A DNA stretch of 64,000 nucleotides. Source: Streptomyces zaomyceticus (GTDB lineage: Bacteria > Actinomycetota > Actinomycetes > Streptomycetales > Streptomycetaceae). Numbering within the stretch: the stretch's first letter is position 1; every line of letters begins with the position of its first letter. The stretch spans positions 56,006 through 120,005 of the forward strand of contig NZ_BNBZ01000023.1 of the NCBI RefSeq assembly GCF_014656215.1, given 5' to 3'. Position numbers and translations under genes: made by a program. Below are positions 31,355-40,486 of this stretch, piece by piece. Under the pieces are notes generated by a model that saw only the letters and a list, made by a program, of their open reading frames with translations, made no database searches and was not told the origin of the DNA.

Positions 31355-32734
31355 ATGACCGCACCGCGCACGGACGCACCCCCGCCCGGGGTCCGCATCC
31401 CGAAGCGCCGCGGCGTGGAACTCTCCCTCCTCGTCTGCGCCGTCCTCATCTCCGTCTACGGCTACGCCGAGGTCGGACTCGCCCGCAGCGGCGCCGTACC
31501 CCCGGACGCCGTGCGCTACGGCGCCGGCCTCGGTCTGCTCGCGCTCGTCGCCCATCTCGCGGTCCGCTTCCGCGCCCCGTACGCCGATCCGCTGCTGCTG
31601 CCGATCGCGGTCCTGCTCAACGGCCTCGGCCTGGTCCTGATCTACCGGCTCGACCTGGAGACGCCGAACGACCAGGCGGCGGCGACACAGCTGGTCTGGT
31701 CGACGCTCGGCGTGACGCTCTTCATCGTGGTGGTCCTGCTGCTCCGTGACCATCGCACCCTCCAGGGGTACGCGTACGTGTCGGTGGCCGCGGCGCTCGC
31801 GCTGATGATCCTGCCGATCTTCTTCCCCGCGGTGAACGGCGCCAAGATCTGGATCCGGCTCGGCGGTCTCTCCTTCCAGCCGGGCGAGTTCGCCAAGATC
31901 CTGCTCGCGGTCTTCTTCGCCGCGTACCTCGCGGCCAACCGCAACGCCCTCGCCTACACCGGCCGCCGGATCTGGAAGTTCCAGTTCCCGACGGGACGGG
32001 TGCTCGGGCCCATCGTGGCGATCTGGCTGCTGAGCGTCGGCGTCCTCGTCCTCGAACGGGACCTGGGCACCTCGCTGCTCTTCTTCGGCCTCTTCGTGAT
32101 CATGCTGTACGTGGCGACCGGGCGCACCGGCTGGATCGCGGTCGGGCTCGTCCTCGCCTCCGCCGGGGCCTTCCTCGTCGGCTCCCTCGAACCGCATGTG
32201 CACAGCAGGGTGGAGGACTGGCTCGACCCCTTCGCCTCGATCCGCGCGGGAGACGGGCCGGGACAGCTCGCGCAGTCGCTGTTCGCCTTCGCGGCCGGCG
32301 GCATGCTCGGCTCGGGACTCGGCCTGGGCCATTCCGTCCTGATCGGCTTCGCCACCAAGTCGGACTTCATCCTCGCCACGGCCGGCGAGGAGTTGGGGCT
32401 CGTCGGCCTGACCGCCCTCTTCCTTCTGTACGCGCTGCTCGTCGCCCGCGGCTACCGCGCCGGTCTCTCCCTTCGGGACCCCTTCGGGCGGCTCCTCGCG
32501 ATCGGGCTCGCCTCGATCGTGGCGCTCCAGGTCTTCGTGATCGCGGGCGGGGTGATGGGGCTGATCCCGCTCACCGGTATGGCGATGCCGTTCCTGGCGC
32601 AGGGGGGTTCCTCGGTGGTCACCAACTGGGTGATCGTCGCCCTCCTCATCCGGGTCAGCGACTCGGCGCGCGCGCCGCAGCCGGACGACGCCGACACCGG
32701 GACCCTCGCGCCGGTCAAGGAGGGGGCCTCGTGA
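31355..32734 (+). CDS. SEDS family glycan polymerase (FtsW/RodA type)
   Basis: The 459-residue integral membrane protein polymerises lipid II into glycan strands. About ten membrane helices are seen. SEDS signatures are GAKIWIRLGGLSFQPGEFAK (residues about 160-180), VLERDLGTSLLFFGLF, and the last-loop ATAGEELGLVG with PLTGMAMPFLAQGG. The Asp in ERDLG is the catalytic-loop type residue. The next gene is its class B transpeptidase partner, only 61 bp downstream. By gene order it resembles the sfr-type SEDS gene of S. coelicolor, used in sporulation rather than essential growth (inference). Confidence 0.92.
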   Translation: MTAPRTDAPPPGVRIPKRRGVELSLLVCAVLISVYGYAEVGLARSGAVPPDAVRYGAGLGLLALVAHLAVRFRAPYADPLLLPIAVLLNGLGLVLIYRLDLETPNDQAAATQLVWSTLGVTLFIVVVLLLRDHRTLQGYAYVSVAAALALMILPIFFPAVNGAKIWIRLGGLSFQPGEFAKILLAVFFAAYLAANRNALAYTGRRIWKFQFPTGRVLGPIVAIWLLSVGVLVLERDLGTSLLFFGLFVIMLYVATGRTGWIAVGLVLASAGAFLVGSLEPHVHSRVEDWLDPFASIRAGDGPGQLAQSLFAFAAGGMLGSGLGLGHSVLIGFATKSDFILATAGEELGLVGLTALFLLYALLVARGYRAGLSLRDPFGRLLAIGLASIVALQVFVIAGGVMGLIPLTGMAMPFLAQGGSSVVTNWVIVALLIRVSDSARAPQPDDADTGTLAPVKEGAS

Positions 32735-32795
32735 TCCGGCCGAACGCCCCCGGAGGGACGCAGGTGATCCCGCCGTACGCCCCGAAGGGAACCTC

Positions 32796-34271
32796 GTGAT
32801 CCGGTACGCCCGGCGGGCCGCCGCGCTCTGTCTCGTGCTGCTCGTGGCACTTCTCGTCAACTCGGCGCGCGTGATGATCCTCGAGGCCGAGTCGCTCGAC
32901 GACAATCCGGCCAACCGGCGGATCGCGATCAACCGCTACGCGCAGCCGCGCGGCGCGATCGTCGTCGACGGGAAGCCGGTGACGGGATCCCGCGACAGCG
33001 GGCAGCAGCTCCGCTGGGAACGGACCTACCCCCAGGGACCGTTGTACGCGCCGCTGACCGGCTACGCCTCGCAGACCTACGGCACGACCCTCGTCGAGCA
33101 CGCCGAGGACGCGATCCTGGCCGGCACCGAACCGATGCTGGCGCCGCTGCCCCTCTGGAACGACCTCACCCGCGGCCGGCAGCCTGGCGGTGACGTCGTG
33201 ACGACGATCCGCTCCTCGATGCAGCAGGCCGCCTTCCGGGGTCTCGACGGGAAGCGCGGCGCGGTCGTCGCGGTGGAGCCGCACAGCGGCCGGATCCTGG
33301 CGCTCGTCAGCTCGCCCTCGTACGACCCCGGGGTCCTCTCCGGCACGGGCCGGAAGGTCAAGGACGCCTGGGAGCGGCTCAACACCTCGCCGAACCAGCC
33401 GATGCTGAACCGGGCGCTGCGGCAGACCTACCCTCCGGGCTCCACGTTCAAGATCGTGACCGCCGCGGCCGCGCTCGACGCGGGGGCGGTACGGGACGTG
33501 GACGCGCCCACGGACACCCCGGACCCGTTCGTCCTGCCCGGCACCCGCCAGGTGCTGCCGAACGAGGCGACCGGCTGCGGCGACGCGTCCCTCGCGTACG
33601 CGATCCAGTGGTCGTGCAACACGGTGATGGCCGGCCTCGGGGTGGAGGTCGGTCTGGACGGGATGGTCGACGCGGTGGAGAAGTTCGGCTTCAACGACAC
33701 GGGGCTCCGGGTGCCGTCCTGGGTGGCGAAGTCCAACTTCGACCGGGAGATGAGCCCGGACCAGCTGGCGCTGTCGTCGATCGGGCAGTTCGACACGACG
33801 GCGACGCCGCTCCAGATGGCGATGGTGGCGTCGGCCGTGGCCAACAACGGGGAGATCGCCCACCCGTATCTCGTCGACCGCACGACGACCTCGGGCGGAA
33901 CGACCGTCGACCGTACGGGCCGCCGCAGTTACCGGCAGGCGATGAACCCCTCGACCGCCATGCAGCTCCAGCGTCTGATGGTGAAGGCGGTCGAGGACGG
34001 CACGGGCACGAACGCGGCCATCCCCGGCGCACGGGTCGGCGGCAAGACGGGCACGGCCCAGCACGGCTTCGGCAACACCGGCACCCCGTACGCCTGGTTC
34101 ATCGCCTGGGCGCAGGCCGAGGACGCGGCCCAGCCGGCCGTCGCGGTCGCGGTGGTCGTGGAGGACGCGGAGGCGGCCCGTACGGACATCAGCGGGGGCG
34201 GCAGCGCCGCCCCGATCGCGAAGGCCGTGATGGAGGAGGCGCTGCGACTGGAGGCGGAGGCGCGGCGGTAG
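32796..34271 (+). CDS. class B penicillin-binding protein (transpeptidase)
   Basis: The 491-residue enzyme cross-links peptidoglycan. One N-terminal anchor (ALCLVLLVALLVNSARV) precedes a short dimerisation domain with PRGAIVVDG. The transpeptidase domain carries PPGSTFKIVTA (active Ser, SxxK) near residue 215, WSCNT (SxN) near 272, and GGKTGTAQ (KTG) near 417. The size is that of actinobacterial PBPA-like proteins. GTG 32796 follows GAAGGGA. The upstream SEDS gene is its polymerase partner. Confidence 0.93.
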   Translation: MIRYARRAAALCLVLLVALLVNSARVMILEAESLDDNPANRRIAINRYAQPRGAIVVDGKPVTGSRDSGQQLRWERTYPQGPLYAPLTGYASQTYGTTLVEHAEDAILAGTEPMLAPLPLWNDLTRGRQPGGDVVTTIRSSMQQAAFRGLDGKRGAVVAVEPHSGRILALVSSPSYDPGVLSGTGRKVKDAWERLNTSPNQPMLNRALRQTYPPGSTFKIVTAAAALDAGAVRDVDAPTDTPDPFVLPGTRQVLPNEATGCGDASLAYAIQWSCNTVMAGLGVEVGLDGMVDAVEKFGFNDTGLRVPSWVAKSNFDREMSPDQLALSSIGQFDTTATPLQMAMVASAVANNGEIAHPYLVDRTTTSGGTTVDRTGRRSYRQAMNPSTAMQLQRLMVKAVEDGTGTNAAIPGARVGGKTGTAQHGFGNTGTPYAWFIAWAQAEDAAQPAVAVAVVVEDAEAARTDISGGGSAAPIAKAVMEEALRLEAEARR

Positions 34272-34324
34272 CCCGGAGGGTGCGGGGAGGGATGGAACCG
34301 GGGGATGGTTGCCGGCTGACGGGT

Positions 34325-34390
34325 GACGGCGTCGGGTGTCGGCGGACGGCGCCGAGTGTCGGGACGGCACCGCGTTTCGGGACGGCGCCG
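34325..34390. repeat. short degenerate tandem repeat
   Basis: Units beginning GACGGC (20, 18, 18 and 10 bp; e.g. GACGGCGCCGAGTGTCGG) lie head to tail between two convergent genes. No function is apparent; possibly a variable-number repeat. Confidence 0.5.
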
Positions 34391-34419
34391 TCGGCGGTGC
34401 CGGGCGCCGCCCGTGGGCC

Positions 34420-35316
34420 TCAGCCGGTCGGCTTGCCGGTCGGCTCACCCGCCTGCTTGCCGAGCGGCTGCCGGACCTCCGCGCGGATCTTGGCCGTGGT
34501 CTCGGCGAGTGCGGCCAGATCGATGTCCTTCGGGTCGCCGGTGGACGATTCGGCGGTGACCAGCGCCACGGCGGCCGCCGTGCTGTCGTCGCCCCAGGCA
34601 CACATGGGGAGCGTGGTCGTACCGAGGGCGTCCTTGGACCGGGTGACCTGACAGCTGATGGTCACGCCGTACCCGGCGGGGGTGAACTTCCGGGGCCGGA
34701 CGACGAGCGTGGAGCCCTTGTCCGTCGCGGCGCCCCTGAGGATGGACGAGCGGGCGTCCTCGGGGTTCTTGATGCGCCCGTACATTCCGGAGAGGACGAG
34801 GACGGCCCCGTCCTCGCCGCTGTACTGCCCGACCGCCGCCCTGGCGTCCTTCACGCTCAGGTCGGGGGTGTCCTCGATCTCCTTGCCCTGGGTCTCGGAG
34901 AGGTCGGAGACCAGGTCGTACTTCCCTGCGAGGAGGGTCTTGGGGACGACGAGCCGGTGCGTCGCCTCGGGGAAGCCGCCGGTGATGCTGTCGAAGCCGG
35001 CCTTCACCGCGTAGCCGAGACCGCCGACGAGGGCCAGGGATCCGACGACGATGGCGACGATCGCCCCGGTCGACATCTTCTTCTTCGGCGGGGGCCCCAT
35101 GGGCGGCTGCCCCCAGCCGCCGACGCCCGGCCCCGGGCCCGTCCCAGGACCCGGGTACTGCGGCGGAACGCCCTGCTGGGGGTGGTTCTGCGGCCAGTGG
35201 TTCCGCGGAGCACCGAACGCGCCGGGCTGCTGCGGGGGCGGCACGGGTCCGCCGTACGGGCCGTGCGGCGGCCGAGGGGGCTGGGGCGGAAGGTTCGGCG
35301 AGGGCGGCATGCTCAT
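34420..35316 (-). CDS. membrane-anchored protein with proline-rich cytoplasmic region
   Basis: A 298-residue protein. The first 80 residues are Pro/Gly/Gln-rich (PPQQPGAFGAPRNHWPQNH), followed by KKK and one membrane helix (GAIVAIVVGSLALVGGLGYAV). The extracytoplasmic domain has no named family but contains paired Cys (ISCQVTR, PMCAWG) likely to form a disulfide. This layout is common in Streptomyces surface proteins of unknown role. ATG 35316 was chosen over GTG 35325; neither has a strong ribosome site. Confidence 0.75.
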   Translation of the reverse strand: MSMPPSPNLPPQPPRPPHGPYGGPVPPPQQPGAFGAPRNHWPQNHPQQGVPPQYPGPGTGPGPGVGGWGQPPMGPPPKKKMSTGAIVAIVVGSLALVGGLGYAVKAGFDSITGGFPEATHRLVVPKTLLAGKYDLVSDLSETQGKEIEDTPDLSVKDARAAVGQYSGEDGAVLVLSGMYGRIKNPEDARSSILRGAATDKGSTLVVRPRKFTPAGYGVTISCQVTRSKDALGTTTLPMCAWGDDSTAAAVALVTAESSTGDPKDIDLAALAETTAKIRAEVRQPLGKQAGEPTGKPTG

Positions 35317-35375
35317 GACGGTCACGCTACGTCACCCCTCTGACAGCGCCCTCCCCCGGCCCGCCCGCTCCCCGC

Positions 35376-36485
35376 CTACTCCCCCGCCGCCCCCTCCGCG
35401 ATCGCGTCCGCCACCTCCGTCACCCTGGCCCGTTCCTCCTGTGCGAAGCGCTCCGCGTCGAGCCGTTCCGCGATCTCCTCGTCCTGGGTCATCAGCAGGT
35501 CGAGGTTGGAGTCGCCGAGGTCGAAGACGCCCATGTCGACATAGGCCTTCTGGAGGCGCTCGCCCCAGAGGCCGATGTCCTTCACGCAGGGGACGATCCG
35601 GCTGAAGAGCAGCTTGCGGAAGAGGTGCAGGAACTCGCTCTGCTCGCTCAGCTCCTCGGCCTCCTTCCGCGGGATGCCGAAGTTCTCCAGGACCTCGACG
35701 CCGCGCAGCCGGTCGCGCATCAGATGGCAGCCCTCGATGACGAACTCCTCGCGCTCGCGGAGTTCGGCGTCGGACAGCTGCTTGTAGTAGTCGCGCAGGG
35801 CCATCCGGCCGAAGGCCACGTGACGGGCCTCGTCCTGCATCACGTACGCGAGGATCTGCTTGGGCAGGGGCTTGTCGGTGGTGTCGCGGATCATGCCGAA
35901 CGCGGCGAGGGCCAGCCCCTCGATGAGGACCTGCATGCCGAGGTAGGGCATGTCCCAGCGGGAGTCGCGCAGGGTGTCGTCGAGCAGGCCCCGCAGGTTG
36001 TCGTTGATCGGATAGAGCATGCCGATCTTCTCGTGGAGGAAGCGGCCGTAGATCTCGGCGTGCCGTGCCTCGTCCATGGTCTGGGTGGCCGAGTAGAACT
36101 TGGCGTCCAGGTCGGGCACGGACTCGACGATCCGGGCGGCGCAGATCATGGCGCCCTGCTCGCCGTGGAGGAACTGGCTGAACTGCCAGGCGGAGTAGTG
36201 CCGGCGCAGGTCGCCCTTGTCCTTCTCGGTCATCTTCGCCCAGTGGCGGGTGCCGTGGAGGGTCAGGACCTCGTCGGGGGTGCCGAGCGGGTCGTACGGG
36301 TCGACCTCCAGGTCCCAGTCGATCCGGGTGGCGCCGTCCCACTGTTTGTCCTTGCCCTTCTGGTAGAGGGCGAGGAGGCGCTCGCGGCCATCCTCGTACT
36401 CCCAGGAGAAGCGGGCGGCGCCGGTGGCGGGGACCTGCCAGCTCGGGCTGGACGGGGCCGTGGTGTACAGGTCGCGCGTCGACAC
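35376..36485 (-). CDS. ferritin-like diiron protein (R2/oxygenase-like)
   Basis: The 369-residue all-helical protein has two EARH iron-ligand motifs, MDEARHAEIYGRF near residue 140 and MQDEARHVAFGRM near 225. Single Glu residues on the preceding helices (FLHGEQGA) complete a four-helix diiron site. It resembles ribonucleotide-reductase-R2-like oxidases and N-oxygenases of actinomycetes; substrate unknown. GTG 36485 follows a perfect AAGGAGG. It is divergent from an AurF-type diiron gene; the 203-bp gap holds back-to-back TTGACG boxes, so the two are probably co-regulated. Confidence 0.8.
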   Translation of the reverse strand: MSTRDLYTTAPSSPSWQVPATGAARFSWEYEDGRERLLALYQKGKDKQWDGATRIDWDLEVDPYDPLGTPDEVLTLHGTRHWAKMTEKDKGDLRRHYSAWQFSQFLHGEQGAMICAARIVESVPDLDAKFYSATQTMDEARHAEIYGRFLHEKIGMLYPINDNLRGLLDDTLRDSRWDMPYLGMQVLIEGLALAAFGMIRDTTDKPLPKQILAYVMQDEARHVAFGRMALRDYYKQLSDAELREREEFVIEGCHLMRDRLRGVEVLENFGIPRKEAEELSEQSEFLHLFRKLLFSRIVPCVKDIGLWGERLQKAYVDMGVFDLGDSNLDLLMTQDEEIAERLDAERFAQEERARVTEVADAIAEGAAGE

Positions 36486-36581
36486 TGACGCCTCCTTGGG
36501 GGGTCGGGCCTTTCCCGTGGTGCGCTGCTGTGGTGCGGGCCTTGCGAGTCCTTCGGCCAGGCTCACACGGTGGTAGACGGA

Positions 36582-36613
36582 TCGTCAACAAGTCGTGCGC
36601 AGGGGATTGACGA
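36582..36613. promoter_or_regulatory. divergent -35-like inverted repeat
   Basis: TCGTCAA (36582-36588) and TTGACGA (36607-36613) are inverted copies in the gap between the two diiron genes. They read as TTGACG -35 boxes pointing in opposite directions, or as one operator for the nearby TetR protein. A GATAAG at about 36633 could be the plus-strand -10. Confidence 0.45.
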
Positions 36614-36688
36614 CACTACTGACGGGCAGTCCGATAAGAGGTGACCGAAGGTAACGCGACAACGGCGAGCACAGTGAGGTGCGCGACC

Positions 36689-37624
36689 ATGACCCCCTTC
36701 ACCGAGCCCGACTTCAGCCTCCTCCGGGACGCCCTGGGGCCGCTGCGCGACCGGGAACAGGTCGCCGAACGCCTCCTGGAGTCCTCCCGAAGGCACTCCT
36801 ACGACCCGGACACCGAGCTCGACTGGGAGGCGCCCTTCGAGGACGGCAAGTGGTTCTGGCCGCCCGAGCTGCTCTCCCTCTACGACACCCCGCTGTGGCG
36901 CGGGATGTCCGAGGAGCAGCGGATCGCGCTTTCGCGGCACGAGGCCGCCTCGCTCGCCTCGCTCGGCATCTGGTTCGAGATCATCCTGATGCAGCTGCTC
37001 GTCCGGCACATCTACGACAAGTCGCTGACCAGCCATCACGTCCGCTACGCGCTCACCGAGATAGCGGACGAGTGCCGGCACTCGATGATGTTCGCCCGGC
37101 TGATCCGGCAGGGCGGCACCCCCGCGTACCCGGTGCCGAAGCTCTACCACAACCTCGCGCGCCTGCTGAAGACCGTCTCCACCACCCCCGGTTCCTTCGC
37201 CGCCACCCTGCTCGGCGAGGAGATCCTCGACTGGATGCAGCGGCTGACCTTCCCGGACGAGCGGGTGCAGACCCTCGTCCGCGGGGTGACCCGCATCCAT
37301 GTCGTCGAGGAGGCGCGTCATGTGCGCTACGCCCGCGAGGAGCTGCGCCGCCAGATGGCGACGGCTCCCCGCTGGGAGCAGGAGTTCACCCGGCTCAGCT
37401 GCGGGGAGGCCGCGCGGGTCTTCTCCACCTGCTTCGTCAACCCCCGGGTGTACGAGGCGGTGGGCCTCGACCGGCGCGAGGCGGTGGCGCAGGTGAAGGC
37501 GAGCGGACACCGGCAGGAGATCATGCGCTCCGGCGCGGGCCGTCTGACGGACTTCCTCGACGACATCGGGGTGCTGCGGGGAGTGGGGCGACGGCTGTGG
37601 AGGTCGTCGGGCCTGCTGGCCTGA
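36689..37624 (+). CDS. AurF-type diiron oxygenase
   Basis: The 311-residue protein has the p-aminobenzoate N-oxygenase (AurF) pattern: LSRHEAASLASLGIWFE supplying the first Glu, IADECRHSMMFARL (ExxxH), GEEILDWMQ, and HVVEEARHVRYAREEL (EExxH). These ligate two irons for aryl-amine or other small-molecule oxidation. ATG 36689 has GAGG upstream. It is divergent from a second ferritin-like gene and is followed by a TetR gene 95 bp downstream, so the three probably form one regulatory unit. Confidence 0.85.
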   Translation: MTPFTEPDFSLLRDALGPLRDREQVAERLLESSRRHSYDPDTELDWEAPFEDGKWFWPPELLSLYDTPLWRGMSEEQRIALSRHEAASLASLGIWFEIILMQLLVRHIYDKSLTSHHVRYALTEIADECRHSMMFARLIRQGGTPAYPVPKLYHNLARLLKTVSTTPGSFAATLLGEEILDWMQRLTFPDERVQTLVRGVTRIHVVEEARHVRYAREELRRQMATAPRWEQEFTRLSCGEAARVFSTCFVNPRVYEAVGLDRREAVAQVKASGHRQEIMRSGAGRLTDFLDDIGVLRGVGRRLWRSSGLLA

Positions 37625-37719
37625 GCCGCCGCCCCCGCCCGGGCGGCACGACCGCCCGCGGCAGGGGTCCTTCGGACGATGCCGACCGCTCCGCAGGGGG
37701 GCGGGGCTACGCTGCGGGC

Positions 37720-38442
37720 ATGACAGGTGCCGTCACTCCCGCGTACCGCAGGCTCAGTGTCGAGGAGCGGCGCGGGCAGCTCCTCGAAGCCGCCCAGGAG
37801 CTCTTCGCCCACAGGTCGCCCGAGGACGTCTCGCTCGACGACGTCGCCGAGGCGGCCGGTGTCTCGCGCCCGCTCGTCTACCGCTACTTCCCCGGCGGCA
37901 AGCAGCAGCTGTACGAGGCCGCCCTCCGCTCCTCCGCAAACGCCCTGAACCACTGCTTCACCGAGCCGCCGGCCGGTCCGCCCACGGAGCGGCTCGGCCG
38001 GGTCCTCGACCGCTACCTGGCCTTCGTCGACGAGCACGACGCGGGGTTCAGCGCCCTGCTGCGGGGCGGCAGCGTCGCCGAGACGTCCCGGACCACCGCC
38101 ATCGTCGACGAGGTGCGGCGGGCCGCCGCCGAGCAGATCCTCGTCCACCTGGGGGTGGAGCGTCCGGGCCCCCGGCTCGGCATGCTGGTCAGGACCTGGA
38201 TCGCCGCCGTGGAGGCGGCCTCCCTCATCTGGCTGGACGAGGACAAGCGGCCCCCGGCCCGGGAGCTGCGGGAGTGGCTCGTCGACCATCTCGTCGCCCT
38301 GCTCGCGGCGACCACGGCGAGCGACGAGGAGACGGCTCGGGTCGTCGGGCGGCTCCTCGCCCAGGAGACGTCCGAAGGCCCGGTGGCGAGGCTGGCCCGC
38401 CGGGTGATCCCGGTGGTGGGCGAGGCGGCCCATCTGCTCTGA
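37720..38442 (+). CDS. TetR family transcriptional regulator
   Basis: The 240-residue protein has the N-terminal HTH QLLEAAQELFAHRS then VSLDDVAEAAGVSRPLVYRY with FPGGKQQLYEAAL, typical of TetR. A C-terminal all-helical ligand domain follows. The location next to the diiron oxygenase genes makes them likely targets. Start ATG 37720. Confidence 0.88.
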   Translation: MTGAVTPAYRRLSVEERRGQLLEAAQELFAHRSPEDVSLDDVAEAAGVSRPLVYRYFPGGKQQLYEAALRSSANALNHCFTEPPAGPPTERLGRVLDRYLAFVDEHDAGFSALLRGGSVAETSRTTAIVDEVRRAAAEQILVHLGVERPGPRLGMLVRTWIAAVEAASLIWLDEDKRPPARELREWLVDHLVALLAATTASDEETARVVGRLLAQETSEGPVARLARRVIPVVGEAAHLL

Positions 38443-38498
38443 GGGGCGGGAGCCCGGCGGGCGGGCGGACCGGAGGGGGCGGAGGGGAGACTGGTGGG

Positions 38499-38807
38499 GT
38501 GAGAAGCGAGAACACCCCCTTCCGTGGCGGCCCCCTCGACGGCCGGGTCCTGCCGATCCTGCTCGGCCCGACCGGCCATCCGCCGAAGTGGTACGAGGTC
38601 CCGGTCCCGGCCCACGACGGTCGCCCGCCGACCCTGTACACGTACCGGCGCGAGCCCGCGGGCTACAGCAAGCGGCTGGGGCTCCAGCGGGGCTGGGTCT
38701 ACCAGTACGCGCCCGAGGGCCGCGAGCGCCGGGAGCTGAGGTGGCCGTGGTCGCGACCGAGCGCCCCCGCGGCTCCGCCGTCCAAGGATGCTGAGCCGAA
38801 CGGGTGA
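38499..38807 (+). CDS. small conserved hypothetical protein
   Basis: A 102-residue protein with FRGGPLDGRVLPILLGPTGH and KWYEVPVP, TLYTYRREPAGYSKRLGLQR, and an aromatic end of domain (GWVYQYAPEG). This is a small beta-rich Streptomyces protein whose function I do not know. GTG 38499 with GGAGGGGAG upstream. Pro/Ala-rich tail. Confidence 0.65.
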   Translation: MRSENTPFRGGPLDGRVLPILLGPTGHPPKWYEVPVPAHDGRPPTLYTYRREPAGYSKRLGLQRGWVYQYAPEGRERRELRWPWSRPSAPAAPPSKDAEPNG

Positions 38808-38881
38808 GGCCACCGGGCGCGCCCCTATTCGTACGGTAATCAGATGAAGTGAGGCGTCATCATCCCCGTGGAGGTGGTGAC

Positions 38882-40357
38882 GTGTCGCGACGACTGCTGC
38901 GTACGGTCTGCACGGGGGCGCTCGCCGCGGTGACGGCACTCGCGGGGCCCGTCCCGGCGGGCGGGTCCGCGCCGGAACCGCCGGCCGACCCCCCGGTGGA
39001 GGCGCCGATCGCCTGGGCGGACCCCGCGGCCGAGCCGGTGGGCCCGGTCGACCCGGAGGCGGGGACGGGGGCGGGGGCGACGGAAGCCCCTGCTGATCCG
39101 GCGGACACGGCGGGCACGGCCGATCCGGTGGACACGGCAGACACGACAGATCCCGCAAGCCCAGCCGGTCCGACCGACCCGACCGATCCTCTCGGCCCAG
39201 GGGCGGACGCGACCGCCCCGCGTCCCACCGCCCCTCTCGCCCCCGAGACGGACCCGACCGTCCCCGGAACCCCCACCACCCCCGCTCCCCCCGCCGCCGT
39301 CCCGGACGACGACGCCGCCGCTCTCCCTCCCCCCGGTGGGGACTCCGTCTCCGCCCTGCTGACCCGGTTGCGGACGCTCTACCAGCAGGCCGAGGAGGCG
39401 ACCGAGCGGTTCAACGCCGCCGAGGAGGCGTTGAAGCTCCAGACCACCGACACCAAGAAGGTGACCGCCCGGCTCACCGCCGCCCGTACCGCCCTGGCCC
39501 AGGGCCGTGCCGCGGCCGGCCGGATCGCCCGCGACCAGTACCAGGGCAGGTCCGAGTTCTCCTCCTACCTGCGGCTGCTGTTCGCGCCGGACCCCCGGTC
39601 GGCCCTGGACCAGGGGCATCTGATGGCCCGTGCCTCCCGTGAGCGGGCCTCGGCCGTGTCACGGCTCGAAGGGGCCGAGCGGCGGGCCGGGGCGCTGGCG
39701 AGCGCCTCCCGCAAGGCGCTCGACCGGCAGCAGACCCTCGCCGCCACGCAGCGCACCCGGCGCGACGAGGTGCGCGCCCGGCTCGCGGAGGTGGAGAAGC
39801 TGCTCGCCTCCCTCTCCCCCGACCAGGTGGCCCGGCTCACCGAGCTGGAGCGGGAGCAGACGGCGGGCGCCCAGCGCGAACTGCTCGACTCCGGGGTCCT
39901 GGACGACCGGCACACCCCGTCCCCGGCGGGCGCGGAGGCGCTGCGGTTCGCGGTGGAACAGATCGGCAAGCCGTACGAGTGGGGGGCGGAGGGTCCGGAG
40001 ACGTACGACTGCTCGGGTCTCACCCAGCGGGCGTGGGCGGCGGCGGGCCGTGAGGTGCCGCGGACCAGCCAGGAGCAGTGGGCGACGCTTCCCCGGGTGT
40101 CCCTGTCCGAGCTGCGCCCCGGGGACCTGGTGGTCTACTTCCCGGGCGCGACGCATGTGGCCGTCTATCTCGGCGAGGGTCTGGTGGTGCAGGCGCCGCG
40201 GCCGGGCGGGAAGGTGAAGGTCTCGCCGATCGCGGCGAACCCGCTGCTCGGGGCGGTGCGCCCGGATCCGGGCGGGACCGCGCTGGCCTCGTACACCCCG
40301 CCGGAGCTTCCGGCGGGGGCGAGGGACGGCGGGGACGAGGGCTACGACCGCGGCTGA
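38882..40357 (+). CDS. NlpC/P60 cell-wall hydrolase
   Basis: The 491-residue exported peptidoglycan endopeptidase has a signal peptide (LLRTVCTGALAAVTALAGPV), then about 120 residues of Asp/Pro/Ala/Thr-rich linker, a coiled coil (about residues 160-340, QAEEATERFNAAEEALKLQ), and the C-terminal NlpC/P60 domain. Its catalytic Cys is in YDCSGLTQRAWAAAG and the His in ATHVAVYLG. The RipA-like layout suggests cleavage of D-Glu-mDAP bonds at septa. GTG 38882 follows GGAGGTGGTGAC. The long acidic linker is unusual in length. Confidence 0.9.
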   Translation: MSRRLLRTVCTGALAAVTALAGPVPAGGSAPEPPADPPVEAPIAWADPAAEPVGPVDPEAGTGAGATEAPADPADTAGTADPVDTADTTDPASPAGPTDPTDPLGPGADATAPRPTAPLAPETDPTVPGTPTTPAPPAAVPDDDAAALPPPGGDSVSALLTRLRTLYQQAEEATERFNAAEEALKLQTTDTKKVTARLTAARTALAQGRAAAGRIARDQYQGRSEFSSYLRLLFAPDPRSALDQGHLMARASRERASAVSRLEGAERRAGALASASRKALDRQQTLAATQRTRRDEVRARLAEVEKLLASLSPDQVARLTELEREQTAGAQRELLDSGVLDDRHTPSPAGAEALRFAVEQIGKPYEWGAEGPETYDCSGLTQRAWAAAGREVPRTSQEQWATLPRVSLSELRPGDLVVYFPGATHVAVYLGEGLVVQAPRPGGKVKVSPIAANPLLGAVRPDPGGTALASYTPPELPAGARDGGDEGYDRG

Positions 40358-40366
40358 ACCGCGCGT

Positions 40367-40402
40367 CCATGCCCATGCCCGTGCCCACGCCCATGCCCAT
40401 GT
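40367..40402. repeat. hexanucleotide tandem repeat
   Basis: Six near-copies of CCATGC (two with one base changed, CCGTGC and CCACGC, and a final CCATGT) lie just after the NlpC/P60 stop. A candidate variable repeat. Confidence 0.6.
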
Positions 40403-40486
40403 CCGGCCGTCGCCGACGAGAGGGCGGTGGCGGCGCCTGGAACGGGGGCCGGCCGCCCTCGGGCAGCCGGCCGTGTGCCTCGGCCG

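Noticed and set aside
40367..40402. Tandem CCATGC repeat considered as a CRISPR-like or DnaA-box array
   Set aside because: The unit is only 6 bp with no spacers and no DnaA consensus; it is a simple-sequence repeat.
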